The notes beneath the pieces are model-generated. The model was not told where the DNA came from. It saw nothing but the letters and a program-made list of their open reading frames with translations, and did no database searches. A stretch of 61,254 nt of DNA from positions 1 through 61,254 of IMG/VR virus record IMGVR_UViG_3300023440_000007. The stretch is one strand, 5' to 3'. Position 1 is the first letter of the stretch, and each line of letters starts with the position of its first letter. The stretch comes from a virus. A program made the position numbers and the translations under genes. Positions 37,932 through 46,412 of the stretch are shown here, piece by piece.

Positions 37932-38168
37932 ATGGAAAAGTCGGAGCTTCATTTACAGAGGGCTAGGAAGAATGCAGGAAAGAAATCCAAGCTGCGACAG
38001 CCAGAGATGCTGGTCTCTGTAATTGGATTTGACAGTCCCGGTATGATATTCAGGACGTGCCAATTCTTTCCAGGAGAAATTTATGAAGGTAAGTGCGGCA
38101 AGCCTGCTAAGAGGGGATCTCCATACTGTCAAGAACACTATGAAATCTGCTACAAGCCGATAGAATGA
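37932..38168 (+). CDS. GcrA-like Cys/His protein
   Basis: 78 aa. C-terminal RTCQFFPGE..GKCGKPAKRGSPYCQEHY repeats the C-x-F/W-P-G...C-G-x-P...YC-x-x-H pattern of the GcrA cell-cycle regulator C-terminus. The N-terminal DNA-binding segment of GcrA is lacking, and a basic RARKNAGKKSKLR stretch is present instead. Phages of alphaproteobacteria often carry GcrA-like proteins; here it may modulate host or phage transcription (inference). Confidence 0.55.
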   Translation: MEKSELHLQRARKNAGKKSKLRQPEMLVSVIGFDSPGMIFRTCQFFPGEIYEGKCGKPAKRGSPYCQEHYEICYKPIE

Positions 38169-38413
38169 TGATAAGATCTTTTCGTAGTAGAGTACTGGAA
38201 GAGTTTGGAAATGAATGGGACATAGAAATAATAGATGGAATAGATCATGATCTTGATTCTGCTCTGTGGATATATCTCCGTATGAAGAAGTCAGCTACGA
38301 AATCTGTGTGGAATGCAGAGAATAGAAATGGAATAAGAACAAGGATATTTGAAATAGCGAAAGAATATGGGATCATAGATGACAGCATGATATACATAAG
38401 GTTCAGGAAATGA
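38165..38413 (+). CDS. Hypothetical protein
   Basis: 82 aa (or 81 from the second ATG). Mixed charge, with SALWIYLRMKKSATKSVWNA and an ISOLEUCINE/ARG-rich end. Overlaps the stop of the GcrA-like gene and the start of the membrane protein. Not recognised. Confidence 0.65.
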   Translation: MMIRSFRSRVLEEFGNEWDIEIIDGIDHDLDSALWIYLRMKKSATKSVWNAENRNGIRTRIFEIAKEYGIIDDSMIYIRFRK

Positions 38414-38634
38414 CTCTCTTAGAGAAGATAGTACATGCAGCGAAAATTTCTTCACTAATTATTGGGATATTTACTATATGCGTATTGATGATACTTTTCA
38501 TCATATTTGGCATAAATATGGCTTTGCGTCCAGAGTATTCCATATTTGATGTTCTTGAGGGGATATCTATAGTCATAGCTTCGGCTTTTATAGGGATATT
38601 CTCCATAGTCATTATGGTTGAATGTATAGAGTGA
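38410..38634 (+). CDS. Two-helix membrane protein
   Basis: 74 aa. Helices ISSLIIGIFTICVLMILFII and ISIVIASAFIGIFSIVIMVE flank a short loop (MALRPEYSIFD); both ends would face the same side. Holin-like topology, without other support. Last gene before the repeat-built RNA. Confidence 0.65.
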   Translation: MTLLEKIVHAAKISSLIIGIFTICVLMILFIIFGINMALRPEYSIFDVLEGISIVIASAFIGIFSIVIMVECIE

Positions 38635-38639
38635 TTCCA

Positions 38640-39660
38640 AGTCTGTCTTCAAAGGACTCACAAAGAACAGGTATAAGCCTATTGTCTACAGCGGCGTGGA
38701 AAGTCGCAGACACGCTAGGGAAGTCTCTATGATCCTATCGCTCGTGAACCCGACGTGCCAGATAGGGGAGAGACTAGGACGTTCGATTCGTCCGATATCG
38801 GGCAGCCGGAGTAGCGCTCGGCCTGTAGACAAGATTTGGGTCCACGGGGGTGCATGAGACGTATTGGATCATGCATATTTCCACGCCCAATGTCAGTCTG
38901 AAGCCGTGGGTAGGACTGGCGCTTATGGACGCGGCGGCATGGAAAGTCGCAGACATGCGGGCAGTGGCGATGGGATGGTAAACCATGAGTTCTGACGCCT
39001 ATAGCCTCCATAGTCGGAGTAGCGCCCGACCCGCGTCCGCTAGCCATTAGATTTAATGCCTAGATGTGGCCCGCAGAAACGCATACGATAACGGCGCGTC
39101 GATGGGAAGCCCGTATGCGGTTTCCAGCGCCATGAGCTGACCCAAAGCTGCGGATAGGGTCGGCATCTATGGATGTGACAGCGATCTGAGTTACGACTGG
39201 TTCTGTTCTCAGGATCAGTTGCAGTCTTTGAATTTACGTTATCTGGATAACTACATGTATTCCTGTGGACGCAGCGGTGCAGAAGTCGCAGATGCACAAG
39301 CCCACGAGGTCATGCCATTAGGTATGAAAGGGACAGTGGCGCAAGCTCAAGGAAGGGAGTGACCGGAGTACCGGAAGTGGCTTTAGGGTCCCGGCCCACG
39401 CCTCGCCGAAGAATATCCTTCCTGATACGGCAGAGGGTAAGAATCCGAGATGAGTGTGGAGCCGAAGCGCCATGAGAGCAGGAGTAGCGTCCTGCCTGCG
39501 TCCGCCATATTCAGGCCCGTAGTTCAAAACGCTTAATAGAAGATCACTGTATTCTATAATGGGAAAGTGCAGATTTTGCGGTAAAGAATACGTAGGAAGT
39601 CTGCACTATGATTAATGAAATAACTACAATGTTGCAGGTTCGAGTCCTGCTGGGCCTGCC
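38640..39660 (+). ncRNA. Repeat-built structured RNA ending in a tRNA-like fold
   Basis: No coding signal. Two hairpin types recur three times in alternation. Type A has loop GAAAGUCGCAGA (third copy GAAGUCGCAGA) closed by CGTG/CACG (near 38694), CATG/CATG (near 38938) or TGCA/TGCA (near 39278). Type B is a GAGTAGCG loop in GCCG/CGGC (38804), GTCGG/CCGAC (39013) or GCAGG/CCTGC (39478). The loops are constant while stems change compensatorily, which is evidence for RNA structure. Size and phage setting recall GOLLD RNA; family membership is not established. Confidence 0.7.
39512..39658 (+). tRNA. tRNA-like structure at the 3' end of the RNA (non-canonical)
   Basis: Canonical T-arm GCAGG-TTCGAGT-CCTGC (39634-39650), then TGGGCCT, which pairs with AGGCCCG (39513-39519) as a 7-bp acceptor. 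The discriminator is G, and CCA is not encoded. Between them are a TAGTTCAA D-arm-like start and hairpins ATAGAA/TTCTAT and AGTGCAGA/TCTGCACT, totalling 147 nt, so there is no standard anticodon arm. A tRNA-like domain or a tRNA with an insertion. Confidence 0.55.
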
Positions 39661-39702
39661 GTCTTCACCAAAACGTGTAACTATGCAGTATATGAACGTA
39701 TC

Positions 39703-40116
39703 GTGAACTTAACGGAGCTATACACGATGTTTGTAGAATGTGAATACAAGAGGGAAAACAACAAGAATACAGGGATCCGCATCTGCGTATACAGGGTAGG
39801 AAGGAACGAAAGTCCTAGATTCGCCTTTCACATCATGGTAACAAAAGACCTCCTGAAAAAGGCGAACATTCCTGAAGACTCCAAACTTTCCCTGCTTTAT
39901 GGGATTGAAGAGGATTCTGGGAAAGTACTGATCCGTAGAGCGACCGATGGAAGAAAATTCACCTCCATGCGCTCCAAAACCCAGCTTAAAGTCCTAACGA
40001 CTCATCTGCCCTCTTGGCTTAAGAGGGATGTCGTAAAGCCCCAGAATGCCGATTTCTCCTTTGGGGACGGAGAGATCCTGTTTGAAGTTCCGAAAGAGTT
40101 CCGAGTAGATATTTGA
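39703..40116 (+). CDS. Hypothetical protein
   Basis: 137 aa, GTG start. Predicted beta-rich, with RFAFHIMVTKDLLKKANIPE, then LLYGIEEDSGKVLIRRATDG and a C-terminal GDGEILFEVPKEFRV. Resembles an AbrB-like small beta domain, but the match is weak and I do not assign it. Followed by a strong terminator. Confidence 0.68.
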   Translation: MNLTELYTMFVECEYKRENNKNTGIRICVYRVGRNESPRFAFHIMVTKDLLKKANIPEDSKLSLLYGIEEDSGKVLIRRATDGRKFTSMRSKTQLKVLTTHLPSWLKRDVVKPQNADFSFGDGEILFEVPKEFRVDI

Positions 40117-40120
40117 CAAT

Positions 40121-40153
40121 AAAAGGCCGAATTCCAATGATTCGGCCTTTTAT
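40121..40153. terminator. Bidirectional terminator
   Basis: AAAAGGCCGAAT / ATTCGGCCTTTT with loop TCCAATG; U-tracts result in both directions. It separates convergent genes. Confidence 0.88.
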
Positions 40154-40156
40154 TTC

Positions 40157-40330
40157 CTACCTTGAAGTCCAGAGCTTATTAGCTCTGTCTATCTCCTGGA
40201 GAATTCTGTCCCACTGTTCCTTCGGGACTTTTCCACTTTCGCTGGCTGTCCGTATGACTTGCGCTAGATCAAGTCCAGTTGAAGCAAGTTCTGCTAAGGC
40301 CAAGCCTAACTGTATAGCTGCTGAACTCAT
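40157..40330 (-). CDS. Hypothetical protein, 57 aa
   Basis: MSSAAIQLGLALAELASTGL followed by DLAQVIRTASESGKVPKEQW and an amphipathic C-terminal helix. ATGA overlap with the lipoprotein gene upstream. Not recognised; the pair resembles small two-gene envelope cassettes of phages. Confidence 0.65.
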   Translation of the reverse strand: MSSAAIQLGLALAELASTGLDLAQVIRTASESGKVPKEQWDRILQEIDRANKLWTSR

Positions 40331-40629
40331 TTCCTGACTTCCTTCTCAACTATGAGCATTTTGCTCAATTCAGCTCTCACGGTATCCAAAGAGGATCTTA
40401 AGTCGTATACTTCACCGCTAGCGGCAGTCTGACAGATGGGATTGATTATTGCTCTTGCCTCATCTACTGTCTTTATCTGTTCCTGTGTCATCTTGTCCTT
40501 GTATGTCGCTAGGATGGTCAGTGTTGAAGCATATCCTCTACAGGCTATGGCCATCTCCTGATCAACGGTCAGAGAGGCGCATGAAGCTATAAGAAGAGGC
40601 AGAGCTATTACGAAAGTTTTCAGTTTCAT
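40327..40629 (-). CDS. Lipoprotein
   Basis: 100 aa from the ATG at 40629; the open frame extends upstream without a good start. MKLKTFVIALPLLIASCASL is a lipoprotein signal with lipobox IASC. The mature part is helical with two more cysteines (ACRGYAS, NPICQTA). Similar lipoproteins occur in Gram-negative phage lysis modules. A TATACT box lies 30-40 nt upstream on the minus strand. Confidence 0.75.
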   Translation of the reverse strand: MKLKTFVIALPLLIASCASLTVDQEMAIACRGYASTLTILATYKDKMTQEQIKTVDEARAIINPICQTAASGEVYDLRSSLDTVRAELSKMLIVEKEVRK

Positions 40630-40690
40630 AGGGACAGTCTCCATGTAGTATTCGGGTGAAGTATACCACTTAATAGGGAGATGGAAACGA

Positions 40691-41245
40691 ATGTCAGTTA
40701 TGTCAGACACATGGATAAAAGACATGGTTATTAAGCACGATATGATCACGCCATTCATTGACCATCTTGTTAAAGATGGCTGTATATCGTATGGATTATC
40801 ATCGTATGGATATGATGTAAGAGTATCAAATCACTTCAAAATCTTCACTGACGTTGATTCTGTAATCGTCGATCCAAAAAAGTTTTCCGATAAGAGTTTC
40901 GTGAATAGGACATTGGAGGAGTGTATAATTCCTCCAAACAGCTTCGTCTTAGCGACTACGGTAGAATGGTTCAAGATACCGAGAGATGTGATGGCATTCT
41001 GCGTGGGCAAGTCTACATACGCAAGAATAGGCATCTCTGTCGGCTGTACCCCATTAGAGCCCGAATGGTCAGGACAGATAACTCTGGAATTGGCTAATAC
41101 CACACCGATTCCAGCAAAGGTCTATGCCAATGAGGGGATCGCACAAGTTATCTTCTTTAAGGCTGACAAGGAATGTTCTGTGTCCTATAAGGATCGTAAA
41201 GGGAAGTACATGAACCAGATAGGAGTAACTCCAGCAAAGATATAG
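40691..41245 (+). CDS. dcd: dCTP deaminase
   Basis: 184 aa. [14 protein letters not shown] at about 34-47, then [20 protein letters not shown] and [20 protein letters not shown], the trimeric dUTPase/dCTP deaminase fold with the catalytic Glu in L-E-L. Converts dCTP to dUTP (some relatives also to dUMP), feeding the ThyA-like enzyme downstream. Fits a thymine-modifying phage. Shares an intergenic region with the divergent lipoprotein. Confidence 0.88.
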   Translation: MSVMSDTWIKDMVIKHDMITPFIDHLVKDGCISYGLSSYGYDVRVSNHFKIFTDVDSVIVDPKKFSDKSFVNRTLEECIIPPNSFVLATTVEWFKIPRDVMAFCVGKSTYARIGISVGCTPLEPEWSGQITLELANTTPIPAKVYANEGIAQVIFFKADKECSVSYKDRKGKYMNQIGVTPAKI

Positions 41246-41249
41246 GACG

Positions 41250-41531
41250 ATGCTGAACCCAAAATCAAAGACCGTAGTTGTTCATGTTAAGGACAATCAT
41301 CCAGATGCCGTCTACATAGGCAGAGGCAGCAAATGGGGAAATCCTTTCAGGATAGGAAAGGATGGAACTAGGATGGAAGTCATAAGAAAGTATGAATTAT
41401 GGATAAGAACTCAGCCTCACCTCCTGTCAAGCGTGTGTGAATTGAAGGGGAAGAAACTGGCCTGTTTCTGCGCTCCAAAGCCTTGTCACGGGGACGTTCT
41501 GATAAAGCTCATAGAGGAGCAGGGAATATGA
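41250..41531 (+). CDS. DUF4326 protein
   Basis: 93 aa. YIGRGSKWGNPFRIGKDGTR near the N-terminus and KLACFCAPKPCHGDVLIKLI at the end are the two signatures of DUF4326. Three conserved Cys and a His suggest metal binding. Frequent in phages; function unknown. Starts 5 nt after the Dcd stop. Confidence 0.85.
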   Translation: MLNPKSKTVVVHVKDNHPDAVYIGRGSKWGNPFRIGKDGTRMEVIRKYELWIRTQPHLLSSVCELKGKKLACFCAPKPCHGDVLIKLIEEQGI

Positions 41532-41603
41532 AATAGATTCAAAAATGATTTGCTTATCAAGGCCGGTTATGTAATGGTAATGGCCTTCTTAGAGGGGAGA
41601 ACG

Positions 41604-42158
41604 ATGATGCAAATCGAATGGAATGGAGCTATAGAGAACTGGACTAAGAAGTTTATAAGCAAGAACCTATGGAGATTCGAGGGATCATATGAGTTTGATG
41701 ACCTAATGCAGGACTGCTTTATAAAATTCATGTTCTGCAGAGACAAATACAAAGATACTGCTGAAAACATGGCTCATTTCATGAGCCTATACAAAAGAGC
41801 GGTAGTAAATCATTTTCATGACAAGGCTAATGAGACTACCAATCATAGACATTCTGATATAGAGGAAGTGCAAAACTATGCGGCTTCCTCTATATGTTTT
41901 AACAATCTAGGATTCTTGTTGGTTCTTATAAAAGAAGCGCCCAAAGAGGTACAAACAGTTATAGAGACAATGATATTGGAAGGGAACAGCGGTAAGCTGA
42001 GGAGACCATTCAGGAAAACGTATGGGAAGCGTTCCAAGATCTCTGGGAAGATCGTGCGCATAAGAGAGACAACCGACGAGTTCCTGTCTAGGGTCATGGA
42101 CATCCCAGAGCTTGAAGAGAATTTAAGAGAGAGGGTAAGAGAGTATCTATTGAAATGA
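41604..42158 (+). CDS. Sigma-70 region 2-like transcription factor
   Basis: 184 aa from ATG 41604 (GAGGGGAGAACG before it). SYEFDDLMQDCFIKFMFCRD and HFMSLYKRAVVNHFHDKANE correspond to sigma region 2 (DL-x-Q-[D/E]-x-F-x-K-[A/F] and the DNA-melting helix). A region 4-like helix-turn-helix is not obvious. Likely a phage sigma factor directing middle or late transcription. Confidence 0.68.
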   Translation: MMQIEWNGAIENWTKKFISKNLWRFEGSYEFDDLMQDCFIKFMFCRDKYKDTAENMAHFMSLYKRAVVNHFHDKANETTNHRHSDIEEVQNYAASSICFNNLGFLLVLIKEAPKEVQTVIETMILEGNSGKLRRPFRKTYGKRSKISGKIVRIRETTDEFLSRVMDIPELEENLRERVREYLLK

Positions 42159-42697
42159 GACATAGCCTAGCCTTTGTCAGCAAAGTCGAGCGCGATATCA
42201 CTCGTGCTACTGGGATAAGAAGGGCTCCTTCATATAAAAACTTGTTCAGATGGAGAGTGGCCCTGCTAGAAGCTGTCGCTGAATTGCCTGAGAAAGAGTG
42301 GCGGCTTCTCTCTGAAGACACGAAGAAATGGTATGTTGAAGCATGTCAAGCTCTTAAGAATAAGCAGAAGCTTCCACCGTTTCCAGATGAAGATGAAATA
42401 GAGATCAAAAGAAGACAAGCATATGGAAGCGCATATGAAAAGAAGCACAAGAACTTTAAGATAAACTACAAGGGAGCAGGATATAGGGCAAAGGAGATAA
42501 TGATAAAAGAGGGTATGTATTTTCCTCTTATGAAACTTCATAAGAGGCTTCAAGAAGAGGGATACATATACTCTCCTAGGACTCTGCAGATCGTTATTGC
42601 GGAGTTTAGATCAGCGGTTAGAGTCCTACAAGATCATGGACTTCTTAAGTGTGAACTGAATTGGGACAGAAGGAAAAAACATGAAGAGCAAGATTGA
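42155..42697 (+). CDS. DNA-binding-like phage protein with W-x-x-LSEDTKKWY domain
   Basis: 180 aa. The N-terminal LLEAVAELPEKEWRLLSEDT then KKWYVEACQAL is shared with the next gene (LSDDDWEQLSSPAQEWVN). The basic C-terminal half is helical (REGMY.. KRLQEEGYIYSPRTLQIVIA). Coupled to the sigma-like gene by ATGA, so probably a transcription partner. Confidence 0.65.
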   Translation: MRHSLAFVSKVERDITRATGIRRAPSYKNLFRWRVALLEAVAELPEKEWRLLSEDTKKWYVEACQALKNKQKLPPFPDEDEIEIKRRQAYGSAYEKKHKNFKINYKGAGYRAKEIMIKEGMYFPLMKLHKRLQEEGYIYSPRTLQIVIAEFRSAVRVLQDHGLLKCELNWDRRKKHEEQD

Positions 42698-43400
42698 AGA
42701 GGAGCTTATGAAGGCTACCGCTACCTCTCCTGATGAAAATGAAGACAGGGAAGCGTGGTTGGAACGTCTCACTGTCGCTGCTGCTTCTCTTTCTGACGAT
42801 GACTGGGAACAGCTGTCTTCCCCTGCTCAGGAGTGGGTAAACATCAACGTAGACATCCTCACAGACTATGAAAACAATGATAAGCATCTGAATGACTTCA
42901 ATGACATTGAAGCTGAAGATGGAGAGCTCAGTGAGGAAGTAGAACAGAACGAAGAGGACACAGAGGAGAAAGACATGGTGGAGTTCAATAGGTTCGAAGA
43001 AGACGCGTTCAAGGGTAAAAAGCGTAAGAAGACTAAGAAAGAGAATGAAACGGCAGTAGAGGAAGCCAAGGTGGAGGCTGAGGAAGCTGCCGAGGAAGAG
43101 GCTGAGGAAGAGCCCTCTGTCGAGGAAATCGTTGAGGAGGTTGAGACTTCCAAGAAGATCAAGAAGAAAAAGGTGAAGTACACTAACGTTATCGAGATGG
43201 ATAACGTTATCAAGGTCAATGTCAAGGAAAATCCCAAGAGACAGGGAACCAAAGCGTACAAGAAGTTTGCGCTTATCAAAGACGGCATGACCGTGAAGGA
43301 GTTCTGTGAACTTGCTGATAAGCATGAAGAGTTCGGCAAGAAGTGGGGAATCAGAGAGCTCAGGTGGTGTCTGGCTCGTGGCTACATCGAGCTCAAATAG
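42681..43400 (+). CDS. Acidic linker protein with shared W-x-x-L domain
   Basis: 239 aa. N-terminal domain REAWLERLTVAAASLSDDDW, then a long Glu-rich linker (about residues 70-160) with a Lys-rich break, and a C-terminal folded module (AYKKFALIKDGMTVKEFCEL, RELRWCLARGYIEL) that looks like a winged-helix domain. Probably a transcriptional or DNA-binding adaptor. Followed by a perfect terminator. Confidence 0.72.
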   Translation: MKSKIEEELMKATATSPDENEDREAWLERLTVAAASLSDDDWEQLSSPAQEWVNINVDILTDYENNDKHLNDFNDIEAEDGELSEEVEQNEEDTEEKDMVEFNRFEEDAFKGKKRKKTKKENETAVEEAKVEAEEAAEEEAEEEPSVEEIVEEVETSKKIKKKKVKYTNVIEMDNVIKVNVKENPKRQGTKAYKKFALIKDGMTVKEFCELADKHEEFGKKWGIRELRWCLARGYIELK

Positions 43401-43414
43401 GTCTGTATGAAGTA

Positions 43415-43456
43415 GGGTCTCCGTGCAGCTATCAACTGCACGGAGACTTTTTATAG
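43415..43456 (+). terminator. Intrinsic terminator
   Basis: Perfect 12-bp GTCTCCGTGCAG / CTGCACGGAGAC with loop CTATCAA, then TTTTTAT. Confidence 0.92.
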
Positions 43457-43465
43457 GAGACACTG

Positions 43466-43633
43466 ATGGAAAACAGGAATCCTATGGAGTGGCTTGAATC
43501 CATTCCTTCGTTTTGGTTAGGCAGAGCAGAGGCTAGGCTTCAGATCGCTGAAAAAGCAGTAGGAGATGAAAAGCTTAGGCACTTGAGCGTCGCTGCTGAG
43601 TACGAAAGAATCGCCAAACAGAGAAGCACATGA
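43466..43633 (+). CDS. Hypothetical protein, 55 aa
   Basis: MENRNPMEWLESIPSFWLGR, then a helix ARLQIAEKAVGDEKLRHLSV. ATAGGAGACACTG precedes the ATG. Ends 1 nt before the hypermodification gene. Not recognised. Confidence 0.65.
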   Translation: MENRNPMEWLESIPSFWLGRAEARLQIAEKAVGDEKLRHLSVAAEYERIAKQRST

Positions 43634-43634
43634 T

Positions 43635-44549
43635 ATGGGAGATTTAGGGGAACTGTGGTATGGCTTGGATGCGAACCAAGTCGTAAACTTCTTCTCCTTT
43701 ATAAGAGAAAGAGAGAACATACGCTTAAGAAGGCTTCGTAGACAGCCTTATCCATGGACAGAAGATCCAATCCTCTGTTCTTACAGGTTTACGAATGTAA
43801 AGAGGAAGCATGACAAGACTACGCAATGGGCTATAAAGAACTGGTATGAGCCAAATAAAGAAAATGAGAATTTAGGAGCGCAGTTCTTCAATTGCGCTGT
43901 GTTCAGATACTTTGGAACTATAGAGTTCGCAAAAAGATATGGCTGGAGCGAGAGCTTCTATCCCCAAAAAGCCATAAAAGTTGTAGAACAGCTCAGAGCA
44001 GAAGGAAAGCCTGCTTTCACAAGCGCTTATGTAATAACGAACTCTGGGATAAAGGCTCCAAAAGAGGAAGTTGTAGCCAACAACTTCCTAATGCCCCTCT
44101 TTGTCAAGAGGGAGGAAGTTGTCGAGATAGCCCAAGATACCAAGTCTTGGAAAGCCGTGTTTGAATACCTAAAAGAGTTTGAAGGATTTGGAGGTACTGG
44201 CTTCATGGCCAAAGAAGTACTCCAAGACACTATGTTCACTGCCGTATTGCAAGACTGTATAGATGCTGATACATGGTCCCCATGCGGACCAGGAGCTACT
44301 CGCGGCATAGAAATTCTTTTAGGAGAGCACGACTTTAATGCAGATGCGAAAAAGAGGATCAAGGGACTCACAGAATCTAAGAAGCTTTCGATAATGAAGT
44401 ATCTTAGGATGCTGTCCCTACACGGATTTTGGCCTAAGAGATGGGAGCCTCTCACTGTCCATGATATTCAATTTTCATTGTGTGAGTTTGCGAAGTATAT
44501 GCGGATTAAGAATGGGTGTAGAGCAAAGAGAAAATACCATCCAACATGA
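43635..44549 (+). CDS. 5-hmdU DNA kinase-like protein (aGPT-Pplase/HMUDK family)
   Basis: 304 aa. NFFSFIRERENIRLRRLRRQ followed by PYPWTEDPILCSYRFTNVKR is the signature of the helical family first predicted as alpha-glutamyl/putrescinyl thymine pyrophosphorylases and later linked to 5-hydroxymethyl-deoxyuridine DNA kinases. A G-P-G-A-T-R-G-I and C-terminal VHDIQFSLCEFAKYMR also fit. It would act on 5-hmdU in DNA, preparing it for further modification. The next two genes are a glycosyltransferase and a ThyA-like enzyme, supporting this role. Confidence 0.78.
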   Translation: MGDLGELWYGLDANQVVNFFSFIRERENIRLRRLRRQPYPWTEDPILCSYRFTNVKRKHDKTTQWAIKNWYEPNKENENLGAQFFNCAVFRYFGTIEFAKRYGWSESFYPQKAIKVVEQLRAEGKPAFTSAYVITNSGIKAPKEEVVANNFLMPLFVKREEVVEIAQDTKSWKAVFEYLKEFEGFGGTGFMAKEVLQDTMFTAVLQDCIDADTWSPCGPGATRGIEILLGEHDFNADAKKRIKGLTESKKLSIMKYLRMLSLHGFWPKRWEPLTVHDIQFSLCEFAKYMRIKNGCRAKRKYHPT

Positions 44550-45364
44550 AGTTCTTCAAGCCTCTGAAAGAAGACTTCTGCCTATTTATTCCAACGTGCA
44601 GAAGACCCAATAGACAGATCACAGCAACAAGGCTGCTACAGGCTAGCATACCATTTAATGTCGTCGTACAAGGCCGTGAGGCGACCGCATACGACTACTT
44701 TAGGGAGCAGGGAGTGCCTGTCATCGTACTGCCGTGGTGGGTATGTGATCTCTCTGATACATGGCAGTGGCTATTAGAAAATACCCCGACAAGATACTTC
44801 ATGTGTATGGATGACGACTTGTACCTCTTCAGGAGGGAGCCAGACAGTGTAAAGCTCCACATAGCTTCAGATGAAGACATAAAACAGATGTTTGATACTC
44901 TTTATGGTTGGATGAAAGAAGGAGTAGTCCATGTCGGAGTATCTATGAGAGAAGGCAATAATAGGTATCCAGACCCATATTACGAAAACATGAGGATGTG
45001 CAGGGCGACTGGATATGATTCTGAAGTGGTTAGAAGCCTTGGAGTGAAGTTCAATAGAGTTATTTGTAGAGCAGACTTTCACATGACTCTAGAATTATTG
45101 AAAAGGGGTTATAAAAACAGAGTATTATTTGAATTTGCTACTAATCAACCTGGCAGCAATACTGATGGTGGATGCAGCAGCTACAGATCTGACGAAGTGC
45201 TAGAAGAAAATGCCATACTCTTAGCGAAGATGCATCATCCGTATGTTAAAGTCGTAGAAAAAGTAACCAAAACTGCTTGGAATAGCAGGCCGAGAAAGGA
45301 CGTAATCGTCTATTGGAAAAAAGCCTTCAGAGATTCTCAGAAGAATCAAAATGATAGTCATTAA
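44546..45364 (+). CDS. Glycosyltransferase, probable DNA-base modification
   Basis: 272 aa. GT-A type fold: FIPTCRRPNRQITATRLLQA nucleotide-sugar region, then the metal-binding MCMDDDLYLFRR (D-x-D) and a C-terminal GCSSYRSDEVLEENAILLAK. ATGA overlap with the kinase-like gene. By context it probably transfers a sugar to modified thymine in phage DNA, like TET/JBP-associated glycosyltransferases; a protein or lipid target is the alternative. Confidence 0.72.
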   Translation: MKFFKPLKEDFCLFIPTCRRPNRQITATRLLQASIPFNVVVQGREATAYDYFREQGVPVIVLPWWVCDLSDTWQWLLENTPTRYFMCMDDDLYLFRREPDSVKLHIASDEDIKQMFDTLYGWMKEGVVHVGVSMREGNNRYPDPYYENMRMCRATGYDSEVVRSLGVKFNRVICRADFHMTLELLKRGYKNRVLFEFATNQPGSNTDGGCSSYRSDEVLEENAILLAKMHHPYVKVVEKVTKTAWNSRPRKDVIVYWKKAFRDSQKNQNDSH

Positions 45365-46412
45365 TTGCAGAAATGTAAGCGAGTCGCTTGCCAGGGGTAT
45401 AGACATGCTCCTGACAGAAGGAGTAGTGCATAAGAGCAGAGCAGGGGATGTTGTGGTATATCCAACCCCTGTGACGACCATATTCAGAAAGCCTACAGAG
45501 AGAGTACTTCTTTATGAAGAAAGAGACGCAAATCCTTTCTTCCATATATTCGAAGCTCTGTGGATGTTGGCAGGTAGAAATGATGTCTCATACGTGAAGA
45601 AATATGTCAAGACTATAGAAAAATACAGCGATGATGGCATTACATTCAACGGAGCCTATGGATACAGATGGAGAAGAGCATTTGGATTTGACCAAATAGA
45701 AAAGATAGTCCAATTGTTAAAGAATTGTCCGAATACAAGGAGGGCCGTATTGCAGATGTGGTTTCCTCCTCTTGACTTGTTTGAGGATGAGGACAATGCG
45801 AGCCTTGATGTATGTTGCAATACGGCTGTCTATTTCTGGATGAGCAGTGATGGACTGAACATAACCGTAACCAACAGATCCAATGACATAATATGGGGAC
45901 TTTATGGTTCAAATGCTGTCCATTTCAGTATCTTGCAGGAGTATGTAGCTAGTCGTATAGGAGCACAAGTAGGCAAATATTATCATATCAGTAATAATTA
46001 TCATGCATATCTAGATATTCTTGACAAGTGTGCCCCGATAAGAATCCATGCTCCAGATCCATATAGAACAGTAGAAAGAAATCCCTACTTAGGGGACAAT
46101 AGAATCCAATGTTATCCTCTTGTCTCCGATTCAGAACACTTTATGGAAGACCTTAACCATTTCATGGGAGACGAATTTGATTATCCCTATAAGAACAAGT
46201 TCTTTAGGGAGGTAGTCATACCACTAGAGAAAGGACATAGATATTTCAAGAACAAGAAGGATCCAGATAGGTTTGACAAGGCACTAGTAGAAATTGCTAA
46301 ATGCAAAGCTTCTGACTGGAAGACAGCCGCTGAGGAGTGGATAATAAGGAGGAGGGATCGTGCAAAAAGAGTTCAAACAGATAATAGAGAGACTAGCAAA
46401 ACAGGACGTTGA
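45351..46412 (+). CDS. Thymidylate synthase family (possible dUMP hydroxymethylase)
   Basis: 353 aa. FFHIFEALWMLAGRNDV, then the catalytic-cysteine region LDVCCNTAVYFWM (about 146-158), NRSNDIIWGLYGSNAVHFSI and a substrate-binding Y-H-x-Y (NNYHAYLDIL). The Pro of the usual P-C is replaced by Cys. With a 5-hmdU kinase-like protein upstream, the enzyme may make 5-hmdUMP instead of dTMP; sequence alone does not decide. Overlaps the gene before it by 14 nt. Confidence 0.82.
   Translation: MIVINCRNVSESLARGIDMLLTEGVVHKSRAGDVVVYPTPVTTIFRKPTERVLLYEERDANPFFHIFEALWMLAGRNDVSYVKKYVKTIEKYSDDGITFNGAYGYRWRRAFGFDQIEKIVQLLKNCPNTRRAVLQMWFPPLDLFEDEDNASLDVCCNTAVYFWMSSDGLNITVTNRSNDIIWGLYGSNAVHFSILQEYVASRIGAQVGKYYHISNNYHAYLDILDKCAPIRIHAPDPYRTVERNPYLGDNRIQCYPLVSDSEHFMEDLNHFMGDEFDYPYKNKFFREVVIPLEKGHRYFKNKKDPDRFDKALVEIAKCKASDWKTAAEEWIIRRRDRAKRVQTDNRETSKTGR

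Noticed and set aside
42645-43463. 272-codon leftward hydrophobic frame opposite the acidic linker protein
   Set aside because: Leu/Phe-rich product is the complement of a Glu/Lys-rich coding strand; the terminator lies inside it.
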